Assembly: GCA_949752795.1 (NCBI GenBank)
Contig: OX457056.1
Span: 201,005,654-201,069,653, forward strand
Direction of reading: 5' to 3'
Source: Hyperoodon ampullatus
Lineage: Eukaryota > Chordata > Mammalia > Artiodactyla > Ziphiidae
Length of the DNA: 64,000 bases
The position numbers and the translations under genes are program-made. Shown here in pieces: positions 31,783-43,104 of this stretch (the stretch's first letter is position 1; every line of letters starts with the position of its first letter). The notes beneath the pieces were generated by a model, which saw only the letters and a list, made by a program, of their open reading frames with translations, was not told the DNA's origin and made no database searches.

Positions 31783-34268
31783 ATGGTAACAGGAACATAC
31801 ATATCGATAACTACCTTAAATGTAAATGGATTAAATGCTCCAACCAAAAGACATAGACTGGTTGAATGGATACAAAAACAAGACCTGTATATATGCTGTC
31901 TACAAGAGACCCACTTCAGACCTAGGGACACATACAGACTGAAAGTGAGGGGATGGAAAAAGATATTCCATGCAAATGGAAATCAAAAGAAAACTGGAGT
32001 AGCAATTCTCATATCAGACAAAATAGACTTTAAAATAAAGACTATTACAAGAGACAAAGAAGGACACTACATAATGATCAAGGGATCAATCTAAGAAGAA
32101 GATATAACAATTGTAAATATTTATGCACCCAACATAGGAGCACCTCAATACATAAGGCAAATGCTAACAGCCATAAAAAGAGAAATTGACAGTAACACAG
32201 TCATGGTAGGGGACTTTAACACCCCACTTTCACCAATGGACAGATCATCCAAAATGAAAATAAATAAGGAAACACAAGCTTTAAATGATACATTAAACAA
32301 GATGGACTTAATTGATATTTATAGGACATTCCATTCTATAAGACAAACCCACAGCCAACATCATTCTCAATGGTGAAAAACTGAAACCATTTCCTCTAAG
32401 ATCAGGAACAACACAAGGTTGTCCACTCTCACCACTATTATTCAACATAGTTTTGGAAGTTTTAGCCACAGCAATCAGAGAAGAAAAAGAAATAAAAGGA
32501 ATCCAAATTGGAAAAGAAGAAGTAAAGCTGTCACTGTTTGCAGATGACATGATACTCTACATAGATAACCGTAAAGATGCTACCAGAAAACTACTAGAGC
32601 TAATCAATGAATTTGGTAAAGTAGCATGACACAAAATTAATGCACAGAAATCTCTTGCATTCCTATACACTAATGATGAAAAATCTGAAAGAGAAATTAA
32701 GAAAACACTCCCATTTACCATTGTAACAAAAAGAATAAAATACCTAGGAATAAACCTACCTAAGGAGACAAAAGACCTGTATGCAGAAAACTATAAGACA
32801 CTAATGAAAGAAATTAAAGATGATACAAACAGACAGAGAGATATACCATGTCTTGGATTGGAAGAATCAACATAGTGAAAATGACTATACTACCCAAAGC
32901 AAACTACAGATTCAGTGCAATCCCTATCAAAATACCAATGGCATTTTTCACAGAACTAGAACAAAATATTTCACAATTTGTATGGAAACACAAAAGACCC
33001 CGAATAGCCAAAGCAATCTTGAGAAAGAAATACAGAGCTGGAGGAATCAGGCTCCTGGACTTCAGACTATAATACAAAGCTACAGTAATCAAGGCAGTAT
33101 GGTACTGGCACAAAAACAGAAATACAGATCAACGGAACAGGAAAGAAAGCCCAGAGATAAACCCATGCATATATGGTCACTTTATTTTTGATAAAGGAGG
33201 CAAGAATATACAATGGAGAAAAGACAGCCTCTTCAATAAATGGTGCTGGGAAAACTGGACAGCTACATGTAAAAGAATGAAATTGGAACACTCCCTAACA
33301 CCATACACAAAAATAAACTGAAAATGGATTAAAGACCTAAATGTAAGGCCAGAAACTATCAAACTCTTAAAGGAAAACATAGGCAGAACACTCTATGACA
33401 TAAATCACAGCAAGATCCTTTTTGACCCACCTCCTAGAAAAATGGAAATAAAAATAAACAAATGGGACCTAATGAAACTTCAAAGCTTTTGCACAGCAAA
33501 GGAAACCACAAACAAGACAAAAAGACAACCCTCAGAATGGGAGAAAATATTTGCAAATGAAGCAACTGACAAAGGATTAATTTCCAAAATTTACAAGCAG
33601 CTCATGCAGTTCAATATCAAAAAAACAAACAACCCAATCCAAAAGTGGGCAAACGACCTAAGTAGACATTTCTCCAAAGAAGATATACAGATTGCCAACA
33701 AGCACATAAAAGAATGCTCAACATCACTAATCATTAGAGAGATGCAAATCAAAACTACAATGAGGTATCACCTCACACCAGTCAGAATGGCCATCATCAA
33801 AAAATCTACAAACAATAAATGCTGGAGAGGGTGTGGAGAAAAGGGAACCCTCTTGCACTGTTGGTGGGAATGTAAATTGATGCAGCCACTATCTAGAACA
33901 GTATGGAGTTTCCTTAAAAAACTAAAAATAGAACTATCATATGACCTAGCAATCCCACTACTGGGCATATACCCTGAAAAACCATAATTCAAAAAGAGTC
34001 ATGTACCACAATGTTCATTGCAGCTCTATTTACAATAGCCAGGACAAGGAAGCAACCTAAGTGTCCATCAACAGATGAATGGATGGAGAAGATGTGGCAC
34101 ATATATACAGTGGAATATTACTCAGCCATAAAAAGAAACAAAACTGAGTTATTTGTAGTGAGGTGGATGGACCTAGAGTCTGTCATACAGAGTGAAGTAA
34201 GTCAGAAAGAGAAAAACAAATACCATATGCTAACACATATATGGAATCTAAAAAAAAAATGGTTCTGA
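31783..34268 (+). pseudogene. L1 ORF2 relic (endonuclease-reverse transcriptase)
   Basis: The N-terminal endonuclease is recognisable from the ATG at 31783: TTLNVNGLNA (catalytic Asn) and CLQETHF (catalytic Glu), then GDFN near 32208-32219. A TAA at 32092-32094 interrupts it. Near 32340 the sequence jumps from the endonuclease (IDIYRTFHS) directly into the RT palm (NIILNGEKL), so the rest of the endonuclease and the RT N-terminus are missing and the frame shifts. The RT active-site motif FADD is intact at 32537-32548. Further lesions: TGA 32627, one-base loss near 32849, TAA 33070, TGA 33319. A long C-terminal frame (33442-33987) holds the Cys/His knuckle from about 33820, then another frameshift precedes the last segment (34011-34268). 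Confidence 0.92.
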
Positions 34269-34593
34269 AGAACCGAGGAACAGGCAGGAATAAAGACGCA
34301 GATGTAGAGAATGGACTTGAGGACACGGGGAGGGGGAAGGGTAACCTGGGACGAAGTGAGAGTGTGGCATGGACTTATAAATACTACCAAATGTAAAACA
34401 GATAGCTAGTGAGAAGCAGCCACATAGCACAGGGAGATCAGCTCGGTGCTTTGTGACCACTTAGAGGGGTGGGATAGGGAGGGTGGGAGGGAGACGCAAG
34501 AGGGAGGAGATATGGGTATATATGTATATGTATAGCTGATTCACTTTGTTATAAAGCAGAAACTAACACACCATTGTAAAGCAATTCTACTCC

Positions 34594-34599
34594 AATAAA
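34594..34599 (+). terminator. AATAAA poly(A) signal of the younger L1
   Basis: AATAAA about 20 bp before the element's end and its target-site duplication. Confidence 0.75.
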
Positions 34600-34629
34600 G
34601 ATGTCAAAAAACCCCACAAAACTTAAGAA

Positions 34630-34672
34630 GCAATGAAGACCCAACGCAGCCAAAAATAAATAATTAATTTTT
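34630..34672 (+). repeat. Orphan 3' tail of a long-form CHR SINE
   Basis: 'caatgaagacccaacgcagcc' followed by AAAAATAAATAATTAATT is the long-form SINE 3' end. The SINE body is absent; the sequence on the other side of the younger L1 (28231-28346) is not SINE, so only the tail is present. Confidence 0.75.
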
Positions 34673-34674
34673 AA

Positions 34675-36000
34675 AAATCTTATTTTATGGTGAAGCATTC
34701 AAAGTATTCCCTCCAATTTTATGAACAAGACTAAGGTTGCCACTATCATCACTTCTATTCGATATGGAACTAGAAGTCTTAGCTGACACAGAAAAACGAG
34801 AAACAGAAGGAAGAAACAGTCACTATTTTCAGTTCATATGATGTGTTAACATAGAAAAGGCAAAAGAATATACCACAAAATATTACAATTAAGGTGAATA
34901 ATATTATGTTTCTGGATACAAAGCCAATGTAGAAAAATCAGTTGAATTTTTACACATCAGCAACAATGTTAAAAAATGCAATTTAAAAAATGATCTCACA
35001 GTAGCATGAAAAATATGAAGTATTTAGGAATAAATTTAGCAAAATACATCTAAGACCTTGGAGGAGAATATTATTAAACTTCACTGAGTAACATTATAGA
35101 ATAACTGAATAAATGGAGGACTGTATTCCAGTCATGGACTCAGTGCTGTGAAGATGCCAGTTCTCCCCAAATTAATCTGTAGATCTGATAAATTCCAATC
35201 AAAATCCTAAAAGTGTTTTGGGAGGAGGGGAAAATTGACAAGGTGATTCTGAAGAACTAGATGGGAGGACTTGCCATACAAAATATAAATAATTATTATA
35301 AATCCCTAATAATTAAAATGTATCTTACTAATGTAGAGACAAAAAATGTAGCCAATGAAATAAAATAGCCCAGAAACAGACCCATGAATAAATGAAAACT
35401 TGACCTACAATAGAGCTGGTAAAAAGGAGCAGTGAAAAAGATAGATAGTTTTTTCTGATAAATGGTACTTTGTTATCCATATGAAAAGTAACTAAATTGG
35501 ACCCCTACCTTACAAAAATCAATTCTTAGTGAATTCAGAATCTAAATATAAAGGGCAAACTATAATATTTTTAGAACACAATATCAGAGATTATCTTTTT
35601 GTAATGATTAAAAAATTTAAAAAAAAATTTTTTTTTGGCTGTGTTGGGTCTTCATTGCGGTGCACAGGCTTTCTCTAGTTGTGGCAAACAGGGGCTAACC
35701 TTTGTTGCAGTGTGCGGGCTTCTCACTGTGGTGGCTTCTCTTGTTGCGGAGCATGGGCTCTAGAGCATGTGGGCTTCAGGAGATGCGGCACGTGGGCTCA
35801 GTAGTTGTGGCTCACAGGCTTAGTTGCTCCGCGGCATGTGGGATCTTCCTGGATCAGGGATTGAACCCGTGTCCCCTGCATCAGCAGGCAGATTCTTAAC
35901 CACTGTGCCACCAGGGAAGTCCCAGAGATTATCTTTATAACCTATGGGTAGGAAAGAATTCCTTAAACAAGACATAAAAGGTACAAGTTATTAATAATAA
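34675..36000 (+). repeat. Old L1 (right part): RT region of ORF2
   Basis: 'taaggttgccactatcatcac', 'gttctccccaaattaatctg', 'aaaacttgacctacaatag' and 'aagaattccttaaacaagac' follow sense ORF2 order from RT to C-terminus. This fits a continuation of the L1 that starts at 26745, with some loss at the break. A SINE interrupts it at 35599-35922. Confidence 0.7.
35599..35922 (-). mobile_element. Long CHR-1-like SINE with 14-bp TSD
   Basis: Inverted long-form SINE. Duplication cagagattatcttt at 35585-35598 and 35923-35936. Confidence 0.93.
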
Positions 36001-36009
36001 CAACAACAA

Positions 36010-36335
36010 CAACACTAAATTTCAAAGAATCTCAGATGCCAACAATTCTATGATGCACCACTACCTTAAGACAGGAAAAACATGCCAATTAAACTATAGG
36101 ACAATGTTTTCTTACTAATTAGGGTTTTTAATCTTATACTATTATAAACTTACTTAAACACAGATTTCATGTTCATGCATAAGAAGGAAAATTTGAGAGA
36201 AATAAGCTAATTAAAATATTCCTAAAATGTTTTCATATTCAGAGCCTGAATCTTACAAAGAGTTTTTGGCTTCATCCTTGACCTCCATCCCTATTGTCTG
36301 CACAGTAGCACCTCTGCCATCAGGAACATTGGTGA
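36010..36335. other. No recognised feature
   Basis: AT-rich; an (AAC)n stretch at about 35998-36014. Confidence 0.4.
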
Positions 36336-36349
36336 TCAAAGCATTTCTT

Positions 36350-36565
36350 TTTTTTTTTTTTTTTTTTTTTTTTGCGATACGCGGGCCTCTCACTGTTGTG
36401 GCCTCTCCCGCTGCGGAGCACAGGCTCCAGACGCGCAGGCTCAGCGGCCATGGCCCACGGGCCCAGCCGCTCCGCGGCACGTGGGATCCTCCCAGACCGG
36501 GGCACGAACCCGCGTCCCCTGCATCGGCAGGCGGACGCTCAACCACTGCGCCACCAGGGAAGCCC
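36350..36565 (-). mobile_element. Short CHR-2-like SINE with 13-bp TSD
   Basis: Inverted short-form SINE with a T-run tail. Duplication caaagcatttctt at 36337-36349 and 36566-36578. The SINE body keeps most CpGs, suggesting a recent insertion. Confidence 0.95.
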
Positions 36566-36879
36566 CAAAGCATTTCTTAAGTAGTACTCCATGTTATCAG
36601 TATAACTCCCAAGCCACTGGCATCCATTTTGCAAATTTTGATGTTAACATTTCCTTGAGTTATAAGAAAGGGTCAACAGAATATTTCAGACAATACCCAG
36701 GATTTATAGTCATTTTCCATATAGTTCTTAAACAGTCTATTGTTGGAAATGTCAAAGGATTGCAGCTGTCCAGTAATGAGATCAGGAATAACAACCAAGA
36801 CCCTGTATTCAAAGGTAATAACTATATCATGACTTGTGGCCTGGCTGGCAGGGATTATAAAATCTGTCAATTATAAGGC

Positions 36880-37605
36880 TGTATTAATTTCCTATGGCTG
36901 CTGTAACAAATTACCACAAACATGGTGCTTAAAACAACACGCATTTATCCTCTTATATTTCTGGAGGCTAGAAGCCTGAAATCAGTTTCAATGGGCCAAA
37001 ACCAAAGCGTGGTCAGGGCCATGTCCCCTCCAGAGGTTCTAGGGGAGAACACATTTCCTTGCCTTTTCCATCTTCTAGAGCTGTATTCCTTAGCTCGTGG
37101 CCTTTTCCTTCATCTTCAAAACCAACAGCATAGCATTTTCAAATTTCTGTCTACTTCCATTGTCACATTGCCTTCTCCCTTCTGTCACTGCAGTCAAACC
37201 TCCCTCTGCCTCTCTCTTATAAAGACACTTGCTAACTTAGGGCCCACCCAGATAACCCAGGGTAATCTCACCATCTCAAAATCCTTAATTTTTTTTTTTT
37301 TTTGGTGCGGTACGTGGGCCTCTCACTGTTGTGACCTCTCCCGTTGCGGAGCACAGGCTCCGGACGCGCAAGCTCAGTGGCCGTGGCTCACGGGCCCAGC
37401 CGCTCCGCGGCATGTGGGATCTTCCCAGACCGGGGCACGAACCCGTGTCCCCTGCATCAGCAGGCGGATTCTTAACCACTGCGCCACCAGGGAAGCCCAA
37501 AATCCTTAATTTAATCACATTTGCAAAGTAACCTTAGTTCCAGGTTAGGACCTGTATATCTTTGCAAGGGTGTGGGGGGAGCACTATTCAGCCTGCCACA
37601 GATGC
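36880..37605 (-). mobile_element. MaLR-type LTR (MLT1-like), antisense, split by a SINE
   Basis: 'tgtattaatttcctatggctgctgtaac', 'aaaacaacacgcatttatcc' and 'cttataaagacacttgctaac' through 'gcactattcagcctgccaca' reads as an inverted MLT1-class LTR of an ancient non-coding retroelement. The 195-residue frame at 36922-37509 crosses LTR and SINE and is not a gene. Confidence 0.75.
37292..37497 (-). mobile_element. Short CHR-2-like SINE with 15-bp TSD
   Basis: Inverted short-form SINE inside the LTR. Duplication caaaatccttaattt at 37277-37291 and 37498-37512. Confidence 0.95.
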
Positions 37606-37654
37606 AAAAATGTGAAAAATGTGCATCTAAGAATTGACAAAATAAGATAAAATT

Positions 37655-37758
37655 GATAATATTAATATAGCTAATTTATGGAACACTTTAATATGACAGG
37701 TACTGTTCTATGAGCTTCACATATATTTACTTATTTGTTAAATTCAACACATATAAAA
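37655..37758 (-). repeat. MIR fragment, antisense
   Basis: 'gacaggtactgttctatgagcttcacatatat' resembles reverse-complement MIR. Confidence 0.5.
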
Positions 37759-38735
37759 GACTATCTTTACCACCTAGGGTTAGGGATGAAATTCTTAAAT
37801 AAGATATAAAAGGCACAAGCCATTAGTGATGATGATAATAGTAATATGAATAAATTACTATCAGTAATAATACTAAGTTATATTTTATTAATTATATTAT
37901 AATTAAGAATTTCTATTAATCAAAAGATACTACAAAGAAAGAGAAATAAACATACTACAAACTTGGAGAAGGTATTGCCATGCATATAATTGAAAAAAGT
38001 TTAAAATCCAATATATATAAAGAAATTATATATTTCATTAAAAGAGGAAAGACAAATAATCCAATAGAAAAAATAGGTGAAGGCTTGAAGGTACACATCA
38101 TAAAGTGCCCAGTAGAGTATAAAATGCTAGTTGGAGTGTAAATTATTATAATTGTTTTGGAAAACGATTTAACATCATCTTGGAAAGTGAAAGATGCACT
38201 AACCCTATGATCATGGAATTCCACTTTAGGTATATATTCTAAAGAAACCACTGTGCATGTGTACCAAAAGACATGTATAAGAACATTCACAGCACCACTG
38301 TTATGGACTAGCAAAAGATCTGCCACAATCCAAATACTATCAACAGTAACATGGATAAATTGTAAACTATTTATACAATTAAATACTCTATCACAGTGAA
38401 AATAAATTCATTACAGCTATGAATAGCTGCATGGATAATCTCAGGAATGTAATGTTAAGTGAAAAGAAAGCAAACTGCAGAAGAATATATGCAGTATGAT
38501 TTCACTAGTATAAGTCCAAAAACACAAAACCAACATTGTTTAGGAATAAAACATGTGAATGGCAAAGGCATGCTAAAGAAAAAAATTCAAGGTATTATTT
38601 ATTTCTGAAGGGGGAGTAAAGGAGATGAGATTGGGATGAGGTATAAAGTGTATTTCAAACATAATAGAATTATTCTATTACTTATATTAAGCTACATAGG
38701 TGTTCAGTGTATCTTGTTTCTTTATTTTTAATGTA
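37758..38735 (+). repeat. Old L1 3' end, sense
   Basis: Opens with a second copy of the ORF2 stretch seen at 35926 ('aaataagatataaaaggcacaag') and runs through 'tagttggagtgtaaattatt', 'ggtatatattctaaagaaacc' and 'catggataatctcaggaatg' to the 3' UTR. It is a separate old L1 copy from the one ending near 36000. Confidence 0.7.
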
Positions 38736-38930
38736 TATTTATAAAATTTATTTTCAAATTAATTAATATCAAAGCAATTTTAAAAAGCTAGATATAATAG
38801 TACATGTAAGATTTATACCTACTTTTCAAACACAAATGAAACAGTCATATATATTGAAAGAAAATCCCAAGGAGTTTCAAAAAGTAATGATTTTTCCTAA
38901 TCACAATGTAATAAAATTAAAGACTAACAA

Positions 38931-39266
38931 TTTTTTTTAAATAAATTTATTTATTTATTTATTTTTGGCTGCATTGGGTCTTCATTGCTGCTTGGGGGCT
39001 TTCTCTAGTTGCAGAGAGCGGGGGCTGCTATTTGTTGGGGTGTGCGGGCTTCTCATTGCGGTGGCTTCTCTGTTGAAGAGCACAGACTCTAGATACACAG
39101 GCTTCGGTAGTTGTAGCTCGGGGACGCTAGAGCGCAGGCTCAGTAGTTGTGGCACATGGGCTTAGTTGCTCCGCGGCATGTGGGATCTTCCCAGACCAGG
39201 GCTCAAATTTGTGTCCCCTGCATTGGCAGGCGGATTCTTAACCACTGCGCCACCAGGGAAGTCCAG
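38931..39266 (-). mobile_element. Long CHR-1-like SINE
   Basis: Inverted long-form SINE with an AAAT tail; imperfect duplication agactaacaa / agactaataa at 38921-38930 and 39267-39276. Confidence 0.9.
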
Positions 39267-39479
39267 AGACTAATAATTTTTTTAAAATTTATACATTTAC
39301 AAAATTTTAAATGCCTGGATAAATAATTCAGATTAGAGCTGAAATCAAAACGGAAAATTTTAAATGTGGGATGGGGCTAAAACAGTTCTCAGGAAAAAAT
39401 TTAAATGTATACATTGGAAATGAACAATGATTGAAAATAAATAAAGTGTATTATGCAAGAAACTCTAGAAAATAAAATA

Positions 39480-39862
39480 GGGGCTTCCCTGGTGGCACAG
39501 TGGTTAAGAATCTGCCTGCCAATGCAGGGCACATGGGTTCGAGCCCTCGTCCAGGAAGATCCTACATGCTGTGGAGCAGCTAAGCTTGTGCACCACAACT
39601 ACTGAGCCTGCACTCTAGAGCCCACGAGCCACAACTACTGAGCCCGTGTGCCACAACTACTGAAGCCTGCGTGCCACAACTACTGAAGCCCACGCACCTA
39701 GAGCCCGTGCTCCGCAACAAGAGAAGCCACTGCAATGAGAAGCCCGAGCACCACACCGAAGAGCAGCCCCCACTCGCCGCAACTGGAGAAAGCCCATGCG
39801 CAGCAACAAAGACCCAACACAGCCAAAAATAATTAATTAATTAATTTTAAAAACAAATAAAT
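39480..39862 (+). mobile_element. Long CHR-1-like SINE, full length
   Basis: Sense long-form SINE of about 380 bp with five 'cacaactactga' type modules and a (TTAA)n tail. No clear duplication. Confidence 0.9.
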
Positions 39863-40099
39863 AAATTTATTAAATAAATCCAATTGAAGTAGATGAAATT
39901 AGTAAATAAAAGCCAAAATGAAATAGAAAATAAATGATGGGAAGAAGCAACTCATAGAATAACAATCTGAATAACTGGTGATCAATAAAATGCAAATTAA
40001 AATGTGATACCATTTCACATTCACTAGATTGAAAAAAATTAAAAATGTGAAAATAACCTTTATAGAATCTAAAGAATCTTCCATTCAATAAAAAAAAGA

Positions 40100-40316
40100 G
40101 GGCTTCCCTGGTGGCGCAGTGGTTGAGAGTCCGCCTGCCGATGCAGGGGACACGGGTTCGTGTCCCGGTCTGGGAAGATCACACATGGCGTGGAGCGGCT
40201 GGGCCCGTGAGCCATGGCCGCTGGGCCTGCGCGTCCGGAGCCTGTGCTCCACAATGGGAGAGGCCACAACAGTGAGAGGCCCGCGTACCACAAAAAAAAA
40301 AAAAAGAAAGAAAAAA
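40100..40316 (+). mobile_element. Short CHR-2-like SINE
   Basis: Sense short-form SINE inserted next to an A-run, so its duplication is ambiguous. High CpG retention. Confidence 0.92.
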
Positions 40317-40781
40317 ATGTGAAAATACCAAATGTGGATAAAGATGTGAAGAAACAAGAAACTTCATATTGCTTAAGGGAATATAAATTTGTATAAATAC
40401 TGTGGGAAAATTTTTGGCAGAATCTGGCAAAGCTGAAGAGCACTTTTTTGAGAGACCAACAATTACATTTATAGTCACATATTTTATAGAAACTCTGAGA
40501 TAGGGGTTCCAAGAGACATGAATATCTGTGCCAGGAGTTCCAGGAGACATGAATATCTGTGTAAAAAAATTCCTAAATATTCACCAAGAAAGAATGGATA
40601 AAAAAAATTTGGTACATTCATGAAAGATATGTTAGACGGTGGTTTAAATAAAGAAACTAGGTTAATACTAAAGACGAGGAAAACAAGGAAGATACAGAAC
40701 AACACATGGCATATAATTGTATTTGTATAAATTTTGAAAACATTCAAAACAATGCTATATGTTATTTAAGAATACATATGT

Positions 40782-40997
40782 GGGGCTTCCCTGGTGGCGC
40801 AGTGGTTGAGAGTCCGCCTGCCGATGCAGGGGACATGGGTTCGTGCCTTGGTCCGGGAAGATCCCACATGCTGCGGAGCGGCTGGGCCCGTAAGCCATGG
40901 CCGCTGAGCCTGCACGTCTGGAGACTGTGCTCCGCAACGGGAGAGGCCACAGTGAGAGGCCCACGTACAGCAAAAAAAAAAAAAAAAAGAAAAAAAA
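40782..40997 (+). mobile_element. Short CHR-2-like SINE with 14-bp TSD
   Basis: Duplication aagaatacatatgt at 40768-40781 and 40998-41011. Confidence 0.95.
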
Positions 40998-41269
40998 AAG
41001 AATACATATGTATGTAGTATAAAACGTGCATGGGAATTATAAACACCAAATTCAGAATAATGATATGTGTAGGGAGAGAATGAAAGGAATAGAATTGGAA
41101 GAATGTTAGGGATTTCAAGTACATCTCTAATCCCTTATTTCTTTTTAAAAAATTAAGCAAGTAAAAAAAGGTTTGGACTTGATGGAGATAGGATGGATAC
41201 ATATATTCACTATGTTTTAGTTCTGAATGATATATTTTATAATATTTTAAATACTTTTAAATGACTCAA

Positions 41270-41739
41270 GAATATGTAGAAAACCTGAAGAGACTGATAT
41301 TTACAAAAGAAATGGAAAAGTTCTATTCCTCAAAACAACAGCATCTGATTCAGATAATTTTATCTGAGTCCTAACAAATCTTAAAGAAATGATCATTTTT
41401 ATGCTATATAATTTGTATCAGGGTTTAGAAAAGGACGAAAGTCCTCCAGTTTGTTCCAAAAATCTAGCAGAATCCTGCTACCAATACCAAACTAGGATGG
41501 CATTTGGTATCTTAAAAAAAGGGGGGAGGGCTTCCCTGGTGGGGCAGTGGTTGAGAGTCCGCCTGCCAATGCAGGGGACACGGGTTCGTGCCCCGGTCCG
41601 GGAAGATCCCACATGCCACCGAGCGGCTGGGCCTGTGAGCCATGGCTGTTGGGCCTGTGAGCCATGGCTGTTGAGCCTGCGCGTCCGGAGCCTGTGCTCC
41701 ACAACGGGAAAGGCCACAACAGTGAGAGGCCCACATACC

Positions 41740-41776
<37 letters not shown>

Positions 41777-42245
41777 GGGAGGGTAGGCCAAATTTACTTA
41801 TGCTCACAGATGAAATATCTGAAATGACATGTTAGCAAATTAATCCAGCAATGCAGTAAAATAATAATACATCTTGAGCAAGAAACGTTCATCCCAGGAA
41901 TCCATGAATGATTCTGAATTAGGAACTATGTTAATATAATTCACTACATTAACATATTAAAGGAGGAAGCTCCATTAGCTCAACAGATACCACCAAGATA
42001 ACTGAATAAGATCAAAACCCATCACAGATTTTTAAAAACTCAGGAGAAATATTAAGAAAATTTCTCAGTCTCATGAAGGATACTAATCTACAACAAAAAT
42101 CATATTTAATGATGAAATATTAGCAGCATTTCCACCTAAATAGGATAAGATAAGGATGACCACTAACAACATTATATTCAAGTTTCAATGCAAGAACTAA
42201 GAAAAAGAATTGAGAAATATAAAAGGAAAACTAATTTGGTAATAC
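41270..42245 (+). repeat. Old L1 ORF2 RT region, sense, with a SINE
   Basis: 'gaaacgttcatcccaggaatcc', 'ttcactacattaacatattaaagg' and 'aaatcatatttaatgatgaaatatt' match, in order, the RT domain of diverged L1 ORF2. Confidence 0.65.
41529..41766 (+). mobile_element. Short CHR-2-like SINE with internal duplication
   Basis: Sense SINE with duplication aaaaaaaggggggag at 41514-41528 and 41767-41781. The module gggcctgtgagccatggctg is tandemly doubled (22-bp period) at about 41628-41674. Confidence 0.95.
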
Positions 42246-42690
42246 ACATTTTTAGATGGCTATGAACACATAGTTTTCCCCATTCCCTATTGGAACCACC
42301 TCCCGTTAAAATGATGACAGAGAAATAACATCCACACAAATAAAACTTAAGATGGTGAAAATAATGAGGGAGCCCATAAGGAAATGAAAGATTTCAACCA
42401 ATATTTGGAAGTTAGAGAATGGATAAAGAAGGGGTAATGAATGAAGCCAGTAAGAGGAAGCTACTGCCCAGAGAACATGGTGAGTGATACAGCCAAGGGC
42501 ACTAATCAGTTCCTCAGAATCCCGGAGAAGCTTTTAGCTGGGAAACGCCAGGTACAACAGAGGGAATAAGTGGGATGTGAGGTTTATTAATTAAAAGTCT
42601 ATTTACACAACAGACAAGTCATCAACTCCACTCTCCCTCCATCAGCCAAGCATCTATCCCTCTGGCAAATAAATAAAAGAGTTCTCCAAG
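42245..42690. other. No recognised feature
   Basis: Complex sequence without a named repeat. Confidence 0.4.
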
Positions 42691-42706
42691 TAAAAATAAT
42701 GGCACA

Positions 42707-42930
42707 GGGCCTCCCTGGTGGCGCAGTGGTTGAGAGTCCGCCTGCCGATGCAGGGGATACGGGTTCGTGCCCCGGTCTGGGAGGATCCCATATGCCGCGG
42801 AGCGGCTGGGCCCGTGAGCCATGGCTGCTGGGCCTGCGCGTCCGGAGCCTGTGCTCCGCAGTGGGAGAGGCCACAACGGTGAGAGGCCCGCGTACCACAA
42901 AAAAAAAAAAATAAAAAAAAAAAAAAAAAA
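42707..42930 (+). mobile_element. Short CHR-2-like SINE with 15-bp TSD
   Basis: Duplication aaaaataatggcaca at 42692-42706 and 42931-42945. Last SINE of this family before a 15.5-kb gap. Confidence 0.95.
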
Positions 42931-43104
42931 AAAAATAATGGCACAATGAGAAAGGGATCATTATGAAAAATGCAGGCTCTAGAGTCACAGAACTTTCCAA
43001 CATCTGATGTGTGGGATTTGACCACCTAAGTGAAAGGGTCCAGAGAGTTAAATATGACATTATACAACATCTGAATAAGAGTTCAAGGTTTGTTGGGGTC
43101 ATGT

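Larger units (their letters stand above)
28347..34619 (+). mobile_element. Near-full-length younger L1, dead
   Basis: A single sense L1 of about 6.3 kb including a nested SINE. Order: a 5' start 'cttcaagatggcagaggag', a GC-rich 5' UTR, a pyrimidine-rich stretch, ORF1, a short gap, ORF2, then a 3' UTR with AATAAA at 34594-34599. Flanked by aacttaagaag at 28336-28346 and 34620-34630. Defects: SINE in ORF1, ORF1 frameshift near 31505, ORF2 stops at 32092, 32627, 33070 and 33319, a large ORF2 deletion near 32340, and frameshifts near 32849 and 33975. It cannot retrotranspose. It inserted between the halves of the older L1. Confidence 0.92.
38760..39945 (+). repeat. Old L1 ORF2 fragment, sense, with two SINEs
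   Basis: Between and around the SINEs, 'gaaagaaaatcccaaggag', 'gattagagctgaaatcaaaac' and 'gtagatgaaattagtaaataaaag' resemble the ORF2 endonuclease-RT junction region. Diverged. Confidence 0.5.
39945..41260 (+). repeat. Old L1 3' part, sense, with two SINEs
   Basis: 'gatcaataaaatgcaaattaaaatg' is the conserved ORF2 block before the C-terminus; 'gatacagaacaacacatggc' and the following AT-rich sequence fit an L1ME-type 3' UTR. It includes a 31-bp tandem duplication at 40506-40561. Confidence 0.6.

Noticed and set aside
33442..33987. 181-residue frame as a possible live gene
   Set aside because: It is the C-terminal part of L1 ORF2 with frameshifts on both sides; part of a dead element.
36922..37509. 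195-residue open frame
   Set aside because: Crosses an antisense MaLR-like LTR and a SINE; no splice or start context.
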